DNA from: Candidatus Edwardsbacteria bacterium RifOxyA12_full_54_48
GTDB taxonomy: Bacteria > Edwardsbacteria > AC1 > EtOH8
Length of the DNA stretch: 64,000 nt
Assembly (NCBI GenBank): GCA_001777915.1
Contig: MFFN01000003.1
Location: 124,001 to 188,000 of the forward strand
Direction of reading: 5' to 3'
Of this stretch, positions 1 to 8,920 are shown piece after piece. Positions within the stretch are counted from its first letter, which is position 1. The number at the start of each line of letters is the position of its first letter. The position numbers and the translations under genes are program-made. A model generated the notes under the pieces. It was not told the DNA's origin and made no database searches. It saw nothing but the letters and a program-made list of their open reading frames with translations.

Positions 1-1018
1 CCATGAAATTGGCATAATCGGTGCTGCTGAAGAAATTGGGGGCCAGGAACAGCAGAAACCAGCCTAAACCTAACAAAAACGACCTTCGGTTCCTGAGGCC
101 CATCAATATCCCGCTTACCAATATCCCGGCTCCGGCCAAAGCTATCACCAGGCTGGTGTCCCGGGGGACCGGGATGGCGGCGAATTTCAACGGGATGACG
201 ATCTTGCCGATATAGCCCAGCAGGCCGCTGGCGATATCGGGCAGACTGTTGACCGTGGTCTCCCCCAGTCCCGGGGCGGCCGTCATTTTCATGAACAGCC
301 ACAAACTGCCTATGACCAGCCACCCGGCAATCAGCTGGAAATACATCTTAAAGACTGCCTCCCTTTTCCCCAGCCAGGCGAACAACAATAGCAGCGCCGG
401 AAGCAACAACGCCGTCTCCTTGGCAAAGACGGCCAGCAGGCCGGAGGCAAAATGCAGGAACAGCCACAGGACCTTCTTCTTTTCCAGATATCTGTCCCAG
501 AATATGAAAGAAGCCAGGACCCAGACGGTCAAAATAATATCGTTGCGCCCCGGGATCCAGGCCACCGCCTGCACCAGGACCGGGTGGATCGAAAAAATGG
601 ATGACGCGATGAAAGAGGCCCTGGCGGAATATTTGAGCGTTACCAGCAGATAGAACAGCAGGCAGCAGCAGGCCGCGTGCAGCAGGATATTGGTCAGGTG
701 ATAGCCCCAGGCGTTTTTTCCGCTGTACAGGGAATCCAGTATGAAGGAGACCGTCAGCAGCGGGCGGTACAGGGCGCCGTTGCCCCCATAGGCATCGGCT
801 TTGAAAGCCCCGACAATGTTGCCGATATCGCCTATCAGGCTGTAATTCTCCACTATCAGTCCGTAGTCATCCATCAGGGTGTAGCCGTGCCGCATAACGG
901 GCAGATATACGGCTATGGCAAGAACCGCCACCGCCAGGCAAAGGACCAATCTCCGGCCAGCCCTCGGCTTGGCATTGGTTTTTATTTTATCTGTTTTTCT
1001 AGGCAAGGCCCGTTTCAA
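1..1018 (-). CDS. GT-C type membrane protein (TMTC/PMT-like), 3' end outside window
   Basis: An open frame runs on the minus strand from about 1018 off the left edge, so the C-terminus is missing. The visible 339 residues hold a basic N-terminus, a first membrane helix, an acidic DD pair in the first outer loop (GYTLMDDYG), and several more hydrophobic helices. The stretch IHPVLVQAVAWIPGRND is typical of GT-C/PMT-like proteins whose C-terminal half usually carries TPR repeats (the TMTC type). Such proteins transfer sugars from lipid donors across the membrane; the substrate cannot be read here. There is no ATG near the front: the frame opens after a stop at 1038-1040, and TTG at 1016-1018 is the most reasonable start. 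It follows the 1042-1743 gene closely, probably in the same transcript. Confidence 0.7.
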   Translation of the reverse strand, partial: MKRALPRKTDKIKTNAKPRAGRRLVLCLAVAVLAIAVYLPVMRHGYTLMDDYGLIVENYSLIGDIGNIVGAFKADAYGGNGALYRPLLTVSFILDSLYSGKNAWGYHLTNILLHAACCCLLFYLLVTLKYSARASFIASSIFSIHPVLVQAVAWIPGRNDIILTVWVLASFIFWDRYLEKKKVLWLFLHFASGLLAVFAKETALLLPALLLLFAWLGKREAVFKMYFQLIAGWLVIGSLWLFMKMTAAPGLGETTVNSLPDIASGLLGYIGKIVIPLKFAAIPVPRDTSLVIALAGAGILVSGILMGLRNRRSFLLGLGWFLLFLAPNFFSSTDYANFM

Positions 1019-1041
1019 AGTATTTTGCTGTTAAGATGTGG

Positions 1042-1743
1042 TCATTCGGCGAAGGCCTTGGCGGCGGCGCTCAAACTATCCAGCAGTTTTTGGTAAGCGG
1101 CCAGATCGGTCAATACCTTTTTCTCCCGGTAGGTGATGCCCTGATCGTCGACCCTGACCCCGGGATACTTATTATAAAGGGACAGCAATGTTTGCTGGAA
1201 CTCGGAGCGCTTTACCAGATACTTGATCTTCATCTCATCCTGGCCGGAGATGTAGACCTTGTTGTCAAGGTCGGGGTTGCCGGTGCTGATGGATTGCTTG
1301 CCGAAAATATTTTTGCCCATCTTGGAAAGGAAGTTGCCCACCACGATGTTCAACCCCATTCCCAGTGGTTGGCTGAACAGCAGCTGCACCACCGTAAAGC
1401 TCTTCTTGTCCTTCTTCTCGGTCCGGATGATGACCTTATAGCCATGGTATTTTCCGGCCACCCGCCAGGGGGAGAATCCCGACACCACCTTTTTGACCAG
1501 CCCCTGGAGGTCGATCCCGGCATCTCTGGGACGATGATAGGCGGGACGGACCGGTTTGCCCTGGCCCATGAATGACAGCGGGTCGGTCTGGCTGAACTCC
1601 AGCCCCAGCTTCAGGGCGATATCCCTCATCTTCTCTTTCTGTTTTTTCAGGCTGAAATAGCTTCCGATAAGGGCCACTGCGAATATTATCGAAAAGAGAA
1701 GAAAGGGGAACAGATCATTTATCATCCCGGGATCGATCTTCAT
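1042..1743 (-). CDS. Hypothetical membrane-anchored protein
   Basis: This 233-residue protein has one strong hydrophobic helix near residues 8-28 followed by a basic stretch and a soluble domain of about 190 residues. I do not recognise the family with certainty. The soluble part has the alternating hydrophobic pattern of a beta-rich domain (YHGYKVIIRTE, SFTVVQLLF) and a motif STGNPDLDNKVYISG that recurs in uncharacterised proteins with a single N-terminal membrane helix. It lies 12 bases downstream of rmuC and just upstream of the GT-C gene, all in one direction, so it is probably co-transcribed. No catalytic residues stand out. Confidence 0.7.
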   Translation of the reverse strand: MKIDPGMINDLFPFLLFSIIFAVALIGSYFSLKKQKEKMRDIALKLGLEFSQTDPLSFMGQGKPVRPAYHRPRDAGIDLQGLVKKVVSGFSPWRVAGKYHGYKVIIRTEKKDKKSFTVVQLLFSQPLGMGLNIVVGNFLSKMGKNIFGKQSISTGNPDLDNKVYISGQDEMKIKYLVKRSEFQQTLLSLYNKYPGVRVDDQGITYREKKVLTDLAAYQKLLDSLSAAAKAFAE

Positions 1744-1755
1744 AAACCACCTCTA

Positions 1756-2874
1756 TTAGGTTATCTCCTTGGTCTGCTCCAGATGTTTTCCCTCCACGCT
1801 CTCCAGCCGGTCCTCGAAGCGGAGCAGCCTCTTCTCGGCCTCCTCGTATTTCTTCCAGGCGTTGCCGATATGGGTGCCCACCACGTCGAACTCCCCCCGG
1901 AATTTGCCCAGGTCCCCGGCCAGTCGGGACAATGATTCGATTATCTCCTGGGCCCTCTCCTCCACCTTCATGCCCCGCAGGCCCAGGATGATGGCCTGCA
2001 GATAGGCATAGAGCGAGTTGGGCGAGACCGGGATAACTTTTTGTTCTATGGCGTAGGTGGAGATGGATTTTTCCTCGCCGAAGTTCTCGTCCTTGATGAT
2101 GGTCTCGTAATAGACGTTCTCGGCCGGGATGTACATCAGGGCGAAATCGAAGGTCCCCTCGTCCGGCAGGATGTACTTGGAGGCTATGGCGTCGGCGTGT
2201 TTCTTGACGTCGGAAACGAATTTCCGGCGCCAGGTCTTGCGCTCCTCGTCGCTCTGGGCCGCCAGCATTTTCTGAAAATTCTCCAGCGGGAACTTGGCAT
2301 CCACCGGCACCAGCTTGTCGGACAGCCTGACCACGGCGTCCACCTTCTCGCCGGAGCGGAAGGTGTACTGCAGTTCAAAATGGTGGGGCGGCAGGATCTG
2401 GGCCAACAGGTCTCCCAAGAAATATTCCCCCATCCCGCCCCGCAGCTTGGGCGACCGGAGGATATCCTGCAACGAAGAGATGTCCTTGCCCATCTCCTGC
2501 ATGGCGTCGGTGGCCTTGGAGAGCACCCCCAGCTGCTTCTGGACCTCCCCGATCACCCGGGCGGCGCTGTCCAGCCGGTCCCCCACCGTTTTGGTGTTGC
2601 CCTCCAGCCGCTGGCTGACCGATTCCATGGAGTTGCCGATCTTGCGGTCCACCTCGGCCAGCCGGGAATCCAGGGTCTGCCGGGTCTCCTGCATGCGCCC
2701 GTCCAGGGAGGTTTTGGTGTCCTGCAGCCACTGGCTCATCAGGTTGAGAGACTGGTCATTCTTGGTGGAATCCTTGAGCTCCCGCAGGGCCCGGTCGGTC
2801 CTTCTCTGCATCAGGAACATCCCCAGCCCGAATATCACAATAACAGCCGACAATAGAACATACATTACGGTCAT
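1756..2874 (-). CDS. rmuC: DNA recombination protein RmuC
   Basis: RmuC proteins limit recombination at inverted repeats and carry a nuclease-like fold. The 372 residues show an N-terminal membrane helix (residues 3-20), a long coiled coil to about residue 135, then the conserved core with RGGMGEYFLGDLLAQILP, FRSGEKVDAVVRL and LVPVDAKFPLENF. The D and K of VDAKFP match the PD-(D/E)xK-like site of the family. A second helical segment closes the protein. The start overlaps the end of the upstream patatin gene by four bases, suggesting translational coupling. Confidence 0.93.
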   Translation of the reverse strand: MTVMYVLLSAVIVIFGLGMFLMQRRTDRALRELKDSTKNDQSLNLMSQWLQDTKTSLDGRMQETRQTLDSRLAEVDRKIGNSMESVSQRLEGNTKTVGDRLDSAARVIGEVQKQLGVLSKATDAMQEMGKDISSLQDILRSPKLRGGMGEYFLGDLLAQILPPHHFELQYTFRSGEKVDAVVRLSDKLVPVDAKFPLENFQKMLAAQSDEERKTWRRKFVSDVKKHADAIASKYILPDEGTFDFALMYIPAENVYYETIIKDENFGEEKSISTYAIEQKVIPVSPNSLYAYLQAIILGLRGMKVEERAQEIIESLSRLAGDLGKFRGEFDVVGTHIGNAWKKYEEAEKRLLRFEDRLESVEGKHLEQTKEIT

Positions 2875-3686
2875 CTTACGTCCTGCCCCAAATTGATTTT
2901 TTTGTTATCGCAGCACCCCTTCAGCTTGTCGATGTTCTGCCGGGCGGCTTCGTAGCCCACATCGATCAGCTGGACGGCGGTCTTCAGGTCCCAGCTGGAT
3001 ATCTCGCCGGTCTGGCATTTTATCAGCACATCCAGCTCCTGCTCGTAGACCTCCAGGATCTTGTCGTTGGCCAGCATCATGGAGCGGACCCCGATCTCGA
3101 AAAGATTGGTGGGCTCGTACTTGCCGGTGGCGAAGGCCACCCCGATCATCAACTCGGGATTATATTTTTTCAGCGGCTTGACCGGCAGGGGATCCTTGAT
3201 CCCGCCGTCCGACAGCAGCCACCGGCCTATCTTGACCGGGGCGAACACCACCGGCACCGAGCAGGAGGCCCGCACCGCCGGGGCGATAAGGTCGTCGGGG
3301 CTGTTGGGGAATATCACCTCGTCCCCCGAGATCAGGTCCACGGTGGACACCGAGAGGGGAAGCTTGAGCTCGCTGAAGCGGCGGTCCTTGCCGATCAGCT
3401 CCTCCACCAATTTCTCTATCGGCTCCGAGGAGACCAGCCCCTTGTTGCGGAAGATCATGGTGGGGGTCATCAGCTGGCTCCAGGAGATGTTCTTGGCGAT
3501 CACCTCCAGCCGGCCGGCGCCTATCCCCGAGGCATACAGGGCCCCGATCAGAGCCCCGCCCGAGGTCCCGGTCAGCACGTCGACCTTGACGTTTTCCTCC
3601 TCCAGGGCCTTCAGCACGCCGATATGGGCCAGGCAGTATCCCACCCCTCCGGCCAAAGCCAGGCCGATCTTCGGTTTGTCATTCAT
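2871..3686 (-). CDS. Patatin-like phospholipase (RssA-like), first copy
   Basis: This 271-residue protein has the patatin fold signature: a glycine-rich loop LALAGGVGY, the nucleophile elbow GTSGG with Ser42, and the DGG of SDGGIKDPLP that supplies the catalytic Asp. Family members hydrolyse acyl chains of phospholipids or related lipids. The glycine-rich loop is unusual: the common GGGxRG is replaced by GGVGYC, so the usual Arg is absent; a second copy at 4196-4981 has the same change. No signal peptide is visible, so it should act in the cytoplasm or at the inner membrane. It precedes rmuC with a four-base overlap. Confidence 0.88.
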   Translation of the reverse strand: MNDKPKIGLALAGGVGYCLAHIGVLKALEEENVKVDVLTGTSGGALIGALYASGIGAGRLEVIAKNISWSQLMTPTMIFRNKGLVSSEPIEKLVEELIGKDRRFSELKLPLSVSTVDLISGDEVIFPNSPDDLIAPAVRASCSVPVVFAPVKIGRWLLSDGGIKDPLPVKPLKKYNPELMIGVAFATGKYEPTNLFEIGVRSMMLANDKILEVYEQELDVLIKCQTGEISSWDLKTAVQLIDVGYEAARQNIDKLKGCCDNKKINLGQDVR

Positions 3687-3726
3687 AGTTGATTAATTAT
3701 GTGGTAATTAAAAAATGAATTTTTGA

Positions 3727-4095
3727 TCATGTTTCCGCGTATTCCTTTATTTTTCTCATCACCCAATCACTTTTATTAAGCACTTCCTCATTGCTAAAGC
3801 GGATGACCTTGATTCCATACCGATTTATTATCTTTGTCCGCAGTTGATCGCAGTCCTTCTGCTGTTCGTGGATGCCTCCGTCCACTTCCACCACCAGATT
3901 GAGTGCTTCACAGTAAAAGTCAGCGATGAAGCCGTGTATGATCTGTTGTCTCCTGAAGTGAAGGCCCATGAACTTATCCGTTTTAACACCATTCCAAAAA
4001 CAATTCTCGGCTAAGGTCATGTTACTCCGCATCCACTTGGCCAGTTTAAGCTTGTCGGAAGATACTTTTTGTAAACGAATAAGTCCGGTCGGCAT
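3727..4095 (-). CDS. DUF559 (Vsr-like endonuclease fold) protein
   Basis: The 122 residues match the DUF559 family, which shares the very-short-patch-repair endonuclease fold. Seen here: LRSNMT-type helix variant (WMRSNMTLAENCFW), FRRQQIIHGFIADFYC, the acidic LVVEVDGGIH and IKVIRFSNEEV near the end. The D in IADFYC and the E/D of VEVDGG are the likely metal ligands. Its base composition is AT-richer than its neighbours. Such genes occur as solitary, probably mobile ORFs; this one sits between two paralogous patatin genes and next to a palindromic repeat pair (4116-4197). A function as a nuclease is inferred from the fold only. Confidence 0.85.
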   Translation of the reverse strand: MPTGLIRLQKVSSDKLKLAKWMRSNMTLAENCFWNGVKTDKFMGLHFRRQQIIHGFIADFYCEALNLVVEVDGGIHEQQKDCDQLRTKIINRYGIKVIRFSNEEVLNKSDWVMRKIKEYAET

Positions 4096-4115
4096 GTTTT
4101 AAGCTCGTTGTTTTT

Positions 4116-4197
4116 GACCTAACCCCTGCCCCTTCCCCATAGGGAAGGGGTTAGGCAAAGTCCCTTCCCTTGTGGGGAAGGGATTTAGGGTTAGGTC
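4116..4197. repeat. Pair of palindromic repeats (TAACCCC family)
   Basis: Two hairpins lie side by side between the DUF559 gene and the second patatin gene. The first pairs CCTAACCCC...CCTTCCC with GGGAAGGGGTTAGG (4118-4155); the second pairs CCCTTCCC with GGGAAGGG (4162-4182) and ends in another GGGTTAGG. The same family occurs at 9538-9898, 9911-9950, 14615-14654 and 61318-61360. Confidence 0.85.
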
Positions 4198-4981
4198 ACT
4201 CCCTTATTGCTTTGATCTTTTCGGCGTTCCTGGCCAGTATATCCTCGGCCGCCATCCGACCGACTTTTATCAGGTCGGTCGCGGCCGCCAGGTCCCAGCG
4301 GCTGCCCCCGCCGATATGGCTCTCTATCATGATGTCGGCGGCCTTCATGGCATCGTCCACCCTTTCCTGGTTGGCGATCCGCAGGGTGCGCAGGGCCACG
4401 TCGAACATGTTCTTGGGCTCGTCCCGGGCTACTTTGAAATCAGCCGCGATCACAAAATCCGCTCCGGCCGCCTTGATCTCGCGCACCGGCAGCGGCACCA
4501 GCATCCCGCCGTCCACCAGCAGCCGGTCCTTGTATCGCACCGGGGAAAAGACCAGCGGAAGGCTGCAGGAGGCCCGGACCGGCAAAGAGATGGTCTGCGA
4601 TTCATCCTCGGGAAACATGATCTTCTGCTCGCTGACCAGGTCCACCGCCGAGACCAGCAGCCGGGTATTCAGATCGGCGAACCGCCGGCCCTTGCCCAGC
4701 AGTTCATCCATCAGGTCCTCGATCGGTTTGGAGGAGCCCAGGCCCTTGAAAAGAAAATGGGGGCCCATCAGCTTGTTCCACTTGATGGACTTGGCGATCT
4801 CCTCTATCCGGTCCAGCCGGATGCCCGAGGCGTAGAGGGCGCCTATCAGGGCCCCGCCCGATGTTCCGGCGATGATGTCCGGTTTAAGGTTGGAATGCTC
4901 CAACGCCTGCAGGACACCGATATGGGTCATGCAGTAGCCCACGCCCCCGGCCAGGGCCAGGCCGATCTTCGGTTTGTTCAT
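4196..4981 (-). CDS. Patatin-like phospholipase (RssA-like), second copy
   Basis: A 261-residue paralogue of the 2871-3686 gene, alike over its full length. It keeps the GTSGG elbow with Ser41 and the VDGG motif with the catalytic Asp, and has the same unusual glycine-rich loop (GGVGYC in place of GGGxRG). No signal peptide is seen. Its stop lies at the edge of a palindromic repeat (4116-4197), and a DUF559 gene separates it from the first copy, so an old tandem duplication has probably been interrupted by later insertions. The role is hydrolysis of lipid acyl groups by family; substrate unknown. Confidence 0.88.
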   Translation of the reverse strand: MNKPKIGLALAGGVGYCMTHIGVLQALEHSNLKPDIIAGTSGGALIGALYASGIRLDRIEEIAKSIKWNKLMGPHFLFKGLGSSKPIEDLMDELLGKGRRFADLNTRLLVSAVDLVSEQKIMFPEDESQTISLPVRASCSLPLVFSPVRYKDRLLVDGGMLVPLPVREIKAAGADFVIAADFKVARDEPKNMFDVALRTLRIANQERVDDAMKAADIMIESHIGGGSRWDLAAATDLIKVGRMAAEDILARNAEKIKAIRE

Positions 4982-5021
4982 GTTAACCTCATCACTTGGG
5001 ATTCTTTTAAGATTGCAAGAG

Positions 5022-6308
5022 TTATTTGCTCAATTCCTTTACCCGTTGCTGGTATTCATGCAACGGCGCTTTTTGCAGGATCTCCCGGTACAACTGCAAG
5101 GCCTTTTCCCTTTCTCCGGCAGACCCGGTAAGAAGGTATGATTCATAATGCAGGTCGGCCTGCTGGGCCGGATCCCAGCCACCTTGGTCCAGCATTTCCT
5201 GAAGCTCCCTGCCCCCTTGGGCCTGCCCGGCCAGCCTGGCCCGCAGCTTGCGGACATTGAACTTCAGTTCCGCAACATTGACCAGTTTGACCAGTTCACT
5301 GGCCTGGCCCAGGTATCTCCCGGCGTTTTGGATATCCTTTAACGCCCAAGCCGTCTCCGTTAGCATGGTCAGAAAATAGCCTTTATAATACTTGAGGCCC
5401 AGAGTTTCGGCCGCCTCCAATGCCCGCAGATATCCTAGCTCGGCTTTACGGTAATCCCCGTTCAGGTATTCTATCTGGGCCAGCTGGCCCAGAGCCACGC
5501 AGCGGTTCTTGTTGTCACCAAAGCGGGCGGCATATTCCAGCCGGATATTTATCAGCTCCGAGGCCGGTTCGAAATCTCCCTCCTGGATCATGATCCCGGC
5601 CAGGTTGCCGGTGGTCATGGCATAGGTCTGTATGTCGCCGGTCTTTTTGGCCAGGGCCAGCCCCTCGTTAAGCAGCTGCCTGGCCGAGCTGAAATCATAA
5701 ACACCCCAGTAAGCCAGGGCCATGTTGCCCAGCAGCTGGGCCAGTTTCACTTCGTTCCCGGATTTTATATATAGCTCCCTAGTCTGCCGATGCAACCGCA
5801 AACATTCTTGGTAATCGCCCTTGTCCCAGTGCAGCATGGCCTGGTTATTGAGCGAGCGAGCCAGCTCTTCGCTGTTGCCGCTGCGCCGGGAGATCTCCAG
5901 GCTCTGGTCAAAAAAATCCCTGGCTTGGTCATACTCGCCCCGGTTGAGGTGAACGGTCCCCATGGCCGACCAGAAACTGTTGAGCCTGGCCCCATCGTTC
6001 ATTTTTTTACAACAGGCCTCTCCCCGGCCATAAAGCTCCAGGGCCTTCTGGTAATCGCCCTTTTTAAACCACAGCCAACCGGCCTCCAGCAGTGATTCCG
6101 CCAGCTCACCGCCGGGATCCGGCAGGGACTCGGACCATTGCAGGTTGGCCGTCCACAACGACAGCGAGGCATCCCACTTTCCGCCCAGCTTGAGCATGGC
6201 GGCCTTCCTAGCCATCACCTGAAAGGGGTGGTATCTTGTTTTTTCCCCGGCAACCTGCCGCTGCCATAGGATTATGCACCTGAATTTATATGCTTTGCGC
6301 AAAGGCAT
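5022..6308 (-). CDS. TPR-repeat protein
   Basis: The 428 residues are built almost entirely of tetratricopeptide repeats; the pattern (Y/W)..G.Y..A...(Y/F) recurs about every 34-40 residues from near residue 70 to 400, e.g. KKGDYQKALELYGRGEA, NRGEYDQARDFFDQSL, DKGDYQECLRLHRQ. Repeats of this longer type resemble the tetratricopeptide arrays of kinesin light chain and regulatory proteins. No signal peptide or catalytic domain is visible, so it is probably a cytoplasmic scaffold. It begins seven bases after the ruvB stop and is probably translated from the same transcript; a link to DNA repair is not shown by its sequence. Confidence 0.8.
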   Translation of the reverse strand: MPLRKAYKFRCIILWQRQVAGEKTRYHPFQVMARKAAMLKLGGKWDASLSLWTANLQWSESLPDPGGELAESLLEAGWLWFKKGDYQKALELYGRGEACCKKMNDGARLNSFWSAMGTVHLNRGEYDQARDFFDQSLEISRRSGNSEELARSLNNQAMLHWDKGDYQECLRLHRQTRELYIKSGNEVKLAQLLGNMALAYWGVYDFSSARQLLNEGLALAKKTGDIQTYAMTTGNLAGIMIQEGDFEPASELINIRLEYAARFGDNKNRCVALGQLAQIEYLNGDYRKAELGYLRALEAAETLGLKYYKGYFLTMLTETAWALKDIQNAGRYLGQASELVKLVNVAELKFNVRKLRARLAGQAQGGRELQEMLDQGGWDPAQQADLHYESYLLTGSAGEREKALQLYREILQKAPLHEYQQRVKELSK

Positions 6309-6315
6309 CGGCCGG

Positions 6316-7332
6316 TCAGACCATGGAGGTCTGCTTATTCCCCGAACTCAGCCCCAAATGCCTGTACGCTCTCTCGGTGGCCTCGCGGCCCCGCGGAGTT
6401 CTCATCAAAAAGCCCTCCTGGATCAGGTACGGCTCGTAGACCTCCTCCACCGTATCGGATTCCTCGCCCACCGCTACCGCCAGGGTGTTCAGGCCCACCG
6501 GCCCGCCGTTGAACTTCTTGATGATGGCCTCCAGTATTCGCTTGTCCATCTCGTCCAGGCCCACCTCGTCCACCTCCAAACGCAATAATGACCTCTGGGC
6601 GATGGCCGCAGTGACATTGCCGTCGCCCTCCACCTGGGCGAAATCGCGAACCCGGCGCAGCAGGCGGTTGGCCACCCGGGGCGTTCCCCGGGAACGCTGG
6701 GCTATCTCCCGGGCCCCGCCGGGATCGATACTGACGCCCAGGATCTTGGCCGAGCGCATGATGATCTGCTCCAGATCGCCGTGGGTGTAATAGTCCAGCC
6801 GGTTGATCATGCCGAAACGGGCCCGCATGGGGGCCGTTAAAAGCCCGGCCCGGGTGGTGGCGCCGATCAGGGTGAATTTGGGAAGATTGAGCCGCACCGA
6901 ACGGGCGCTGGGGCCCTTGTCTATCATGATGTCTATGCAATAGTCCTCCATGGCCGGGTAGATGTATTCCTCCACCATCCGGTTGATGCGGTGGATCTCG
7001 TCGATGAACAGCACATCGTGTTCGCCCAGGTTGGTCAGTATCCCGGCCAGGTCGGCCGGGCGCTCCAGCACCGGTCCGGTGGTGGCCTTGATCTGGACCC
7101 CCATCTCTTTGGCGATGATGTGGGCCAAAGTGGTCTTGCCCAGCCCCGGAGGCCCGCAGAACAGCATGTGGTCTATGGCCTCGCCCCGGCCCTGGGCGGC
7201 CTGGATGAAGACCTTGAGGTTGCCCTTGATCTTGTCCTGGCCCACGAAATCGCTGAAAGTCTGGGGCCGGACCGAGCTGTCGAACTCCAGATCGCCCTCC
7301 AGGACATCGGGTATGGTGATTTTATCCGTCAT
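6316..7332 (-). CDS. ruvB: Holliday junction branch migration ATPase RuvB
   Basis: RuvB is the hexameric AAA+ motor that, loaded by RuvA, drives branch migration of Holliday junctions. The 338 residues show the N-terminal [15 protein letters not shown], Walker [12 protein letters not shown], Walker B FIDEIHR, the sensor [17 protein letters not shown] and the C-terminal winged helix ending in [15 protein letters not shown]. Length and motifs are standard. The gene lies downstream of ruvA, separated by a TPR gene and about 290 bases, an unusual spacing for a ruvAB pair. Confidence 0.97.
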   Translation of the reverse strand: MTDKITIPDVLEGDLEFDSSVRPQTFSDFVGQDKIKGNLKVFIQAAQGRGEAIDHMLFCGPPGLGKTTLAHIIAKEMGVQIKATTGPVLERPADLAGILTNLGEHDVLFIDEIHRINRMVEEYIYPAMEDYCIDIMIDKGPSARSVRLNLPKFTLIGATTRAGLLTAPMRARFGMINRLDYYTHGDLEQIIMRSAKILGVSIDPGGAREIAQRSRGTPRVANRLLRRVRDFAQVEGDGNVTAAIAQRSLLRLEVDEVGLDEMDKRILEAIIKKFNGGPVGLNTLAVAVGEESDTVEEVYEPYLIQEGFLMRTPRGREATERAYRHLGLSSGNKQTSMV

Positions 7333-7619
7333 ATCTTTATAAATATAATTTACCGCAGAAACACAGAGATTGCGTCATTGTACCCATAAGCGACCCTATC
7401 TTGTTCTTTCCGGTTCCCCGCCTTCAGCGGTGCTGATCTGTCAAAGGCGGACGCCCGGAATTTGCTGTGAGTTACACTGAATATATTTGCTTGTTCAGCA
7501 AATTCAGTCCACCGGCTATTAATGCTTCAGGGCACCGCTGGGCGGTAGAGACTTCTTTGGTTACTTTCTTAGTCATAAGAAAGTAACACTTGTCTCGCGC
7601 CAAAGTATTGATGAATTTG
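7333..7619. other. Gene-free gap between ruvB and TPR gene, with hairpins
   Basis: No convincing gene is seen. The stretch holds an imperfect hairpin around 7477-7507 (CTGAATaTATTTGCT against AGCAAATTCAG) and a perfect 12-base stem at 7560-7587. Short open frames here run into the neighbouring TPR gene in the wrong phase and look like noise. Confidence 0.6.
7560..7587. repeat. Perfect hairpin, 12-base stem
   Basis: GTTACTTTCTTA pairs exactly with TAAGAAAGTAAC across a four-base loop (GTCA). It resembles a dispersed palindromic element more than a terminator, since no T-run follows on either strand. Confidence 0.75.
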
Positions 7620-8912
7620 CTACTGGCCCAATCTTTCCAGCAGAAGTTTGGCCTCAGCGCTTCCCAGCTGGGCCGCCTTCCGGGCATCGGCCAGGGCCGC
7701 CGCCATGTCGCCCCTGATGGCATGCACCCCGGCCCGGTTCAGGTAGCCGTCGCTGAAGGTCGGGTCTATTTCTATCATTTTATTGAAATCAGTTACGGCC
7801 TTGGCATAAAGCTTTTGCTGCAGGTAGACCGCTCCCCGGTTGTTGTAGGCCTGAATGTCAGTTGGATCAAGTTTGATTGCCTTACTGTAATCCAATTGAG
7901 CCAATTTCCAATTTCCCATTTTTTCATAAGTCAGCGCCCGGTTGAAATAGGTCTTGCTGTTGTCCGGTTTCAGCAGCAGTGAACGGTTGAAATCATTCAG
8001 GGCCTGGGTATATTCCTTTAAATGATAATAGGCGATGCCGCGATTGTAATATATCCTGTGATCATTGGCCGATGCTTTAAGCGCCCGGTCATAATCAGGC
8101 ACGGCCTTTTTATGGTCGTTCAGGCGGGCATAGGCGATGCCGCGGTTGACCAAAGAAATGGCATCGTTGGGATCGGCCTCCAGCGATCGGGTGAAGGCGG
8201 TCAGGGCCGTGGTGGCATCGCCCGATTCCAGGGCCGCCAGCCCCTGCTGGGCCGACTGGACCGCCGACAGCTTCTGGGCGCTTTGCAGATATTTTATCTG
8301 GTCGGCAAATCTCGAATTATCAGAACTGGCCCTTTCCAAGGCCTTGTTGAGCTTGGCTATCTCGGCCAGGGCTTTTTCGGAGGAGGCCTTCAGGGATTCC
8401 AGCTCCCTGGTCTTGGTTTTATCCTCCCTCAGCCGGGCGACCGCAGTTGATACGCTGTCAGGATCGGCCTGTATCTGCGCTTTCAGCCAGTAGGTCTTGC
8501 CGTCCCATCTTTGGTCCATGACCTTGGTCTGCACCGCCCCGGCGGTATAGACCGAGATGTCATCCGACACCACCATGCCGTTCTGGACCGTGGTCCCGCT
8601 GACCAAATAGGTGCCGATCTCCTCCAGCAGAAGGCGCTTGACCTCGCTCAGGGCTATGGCCTGGCAGGTCAGTCGGCTGTCGTAGTCGCTGGCCTGGTAG
8701 GTGTATTCGCGGATGAAGGTCTTGGTTGCAGCCTGACAGGGATTGGCAAAGAAAATTAGGGCCGTAATACTAAAAATAGTTGAGGTGTTTCTCTTTAAGC
8801 ATGATATAAAATGATTGTCATGCCTGTGAAGACAGGCATCCAGGCCTAGATTCCCGTCTTCGCGGGAATGACAGACCACTTTATTTATTTCCCAACGTGA
8901 AATTAAATTCAT
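7620..8912 (-). CDS. Exported TPR protein with coiled coil; repeat-derived N-terminus
   Basis: The 430-residue frame holds a signal-like helix (residues 48-61, ending NPCQA), a domain of about 90 residues resembling the FlgT-N/LPP20-like fold (YDSRLTCQAIALSEVKR), a coiled coil (about 155-205), and six TPR units to the end. The signal sequence is not at the front: the only ATG in frame, at 8912, is followed by about 40 residues, 20 of which are encoded by the palindromic repeat 8816-8873 (CHSREDGN...). Either a non-ATG start is used nearer the signal or the repeat was inserted into the 5' end. It lies eight bases after ruvA. Confidence 0.75.
   Translation of the reverse strand: MNLISRWEINKVVCHSREDGNLGLDACLHRHDNHFISCLKRNTSTIFSITALIFFANPCQAATKTFIREYTYQASDYDSRLTCQAIALSEVKRLLLEEIGTYLVSGTTVQNGMVVSDDISVYTAGAVQTKVMDQRWDGKTYWLKAQIQADPDSVSTAVARLREDKTKTRELESLKASSEKALAEIAKLNKALERASSDNSRFADQIKYLQSAQKLSAVQSAQQGLAALESGDATTALTAFTRSLEADPNDAISLVNRGIAYARLNDHKKAVPDYDRALKASANDHRIYYNRGIAYYHLKEYTQALNDFNRSLLLKPDNSKTYFNRALTYEKMGNWKLAQLDYSKAIKLDPTDIQAYNNRGAVYLQQKLYAKAVTDFNKMIEIDPTFSDGYLNRAGVHAIRGDMAAALADARKAAQLGSAEAKLLLERLGQ
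8816..8873. repeat. Palindromic repeat (TGTCAT...ATGACA) in coding sequence
   Basis: The element begins TGTCATGCCTGTG, holds two inner hairpins (GCCTGTgaagACAGGC and TTCCCGtcttCGCGGGAA) and ends GGGAATGACA. It is a member of a repeat type seen in many bacterial genomes, recognisable by the peptide CHSREDGN when translated. A half copy lies at 17860-17888. Confidence 0.85.
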
Positions 8913-8920
8913 GATAAAAT

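Noticed and set aside
7472-7723. An 83-codon minus-strand frame overlapping the end of the TPR gene
   Set aside because: It overlaps a well-supported gene in another frame and covers a hairpin repeat.
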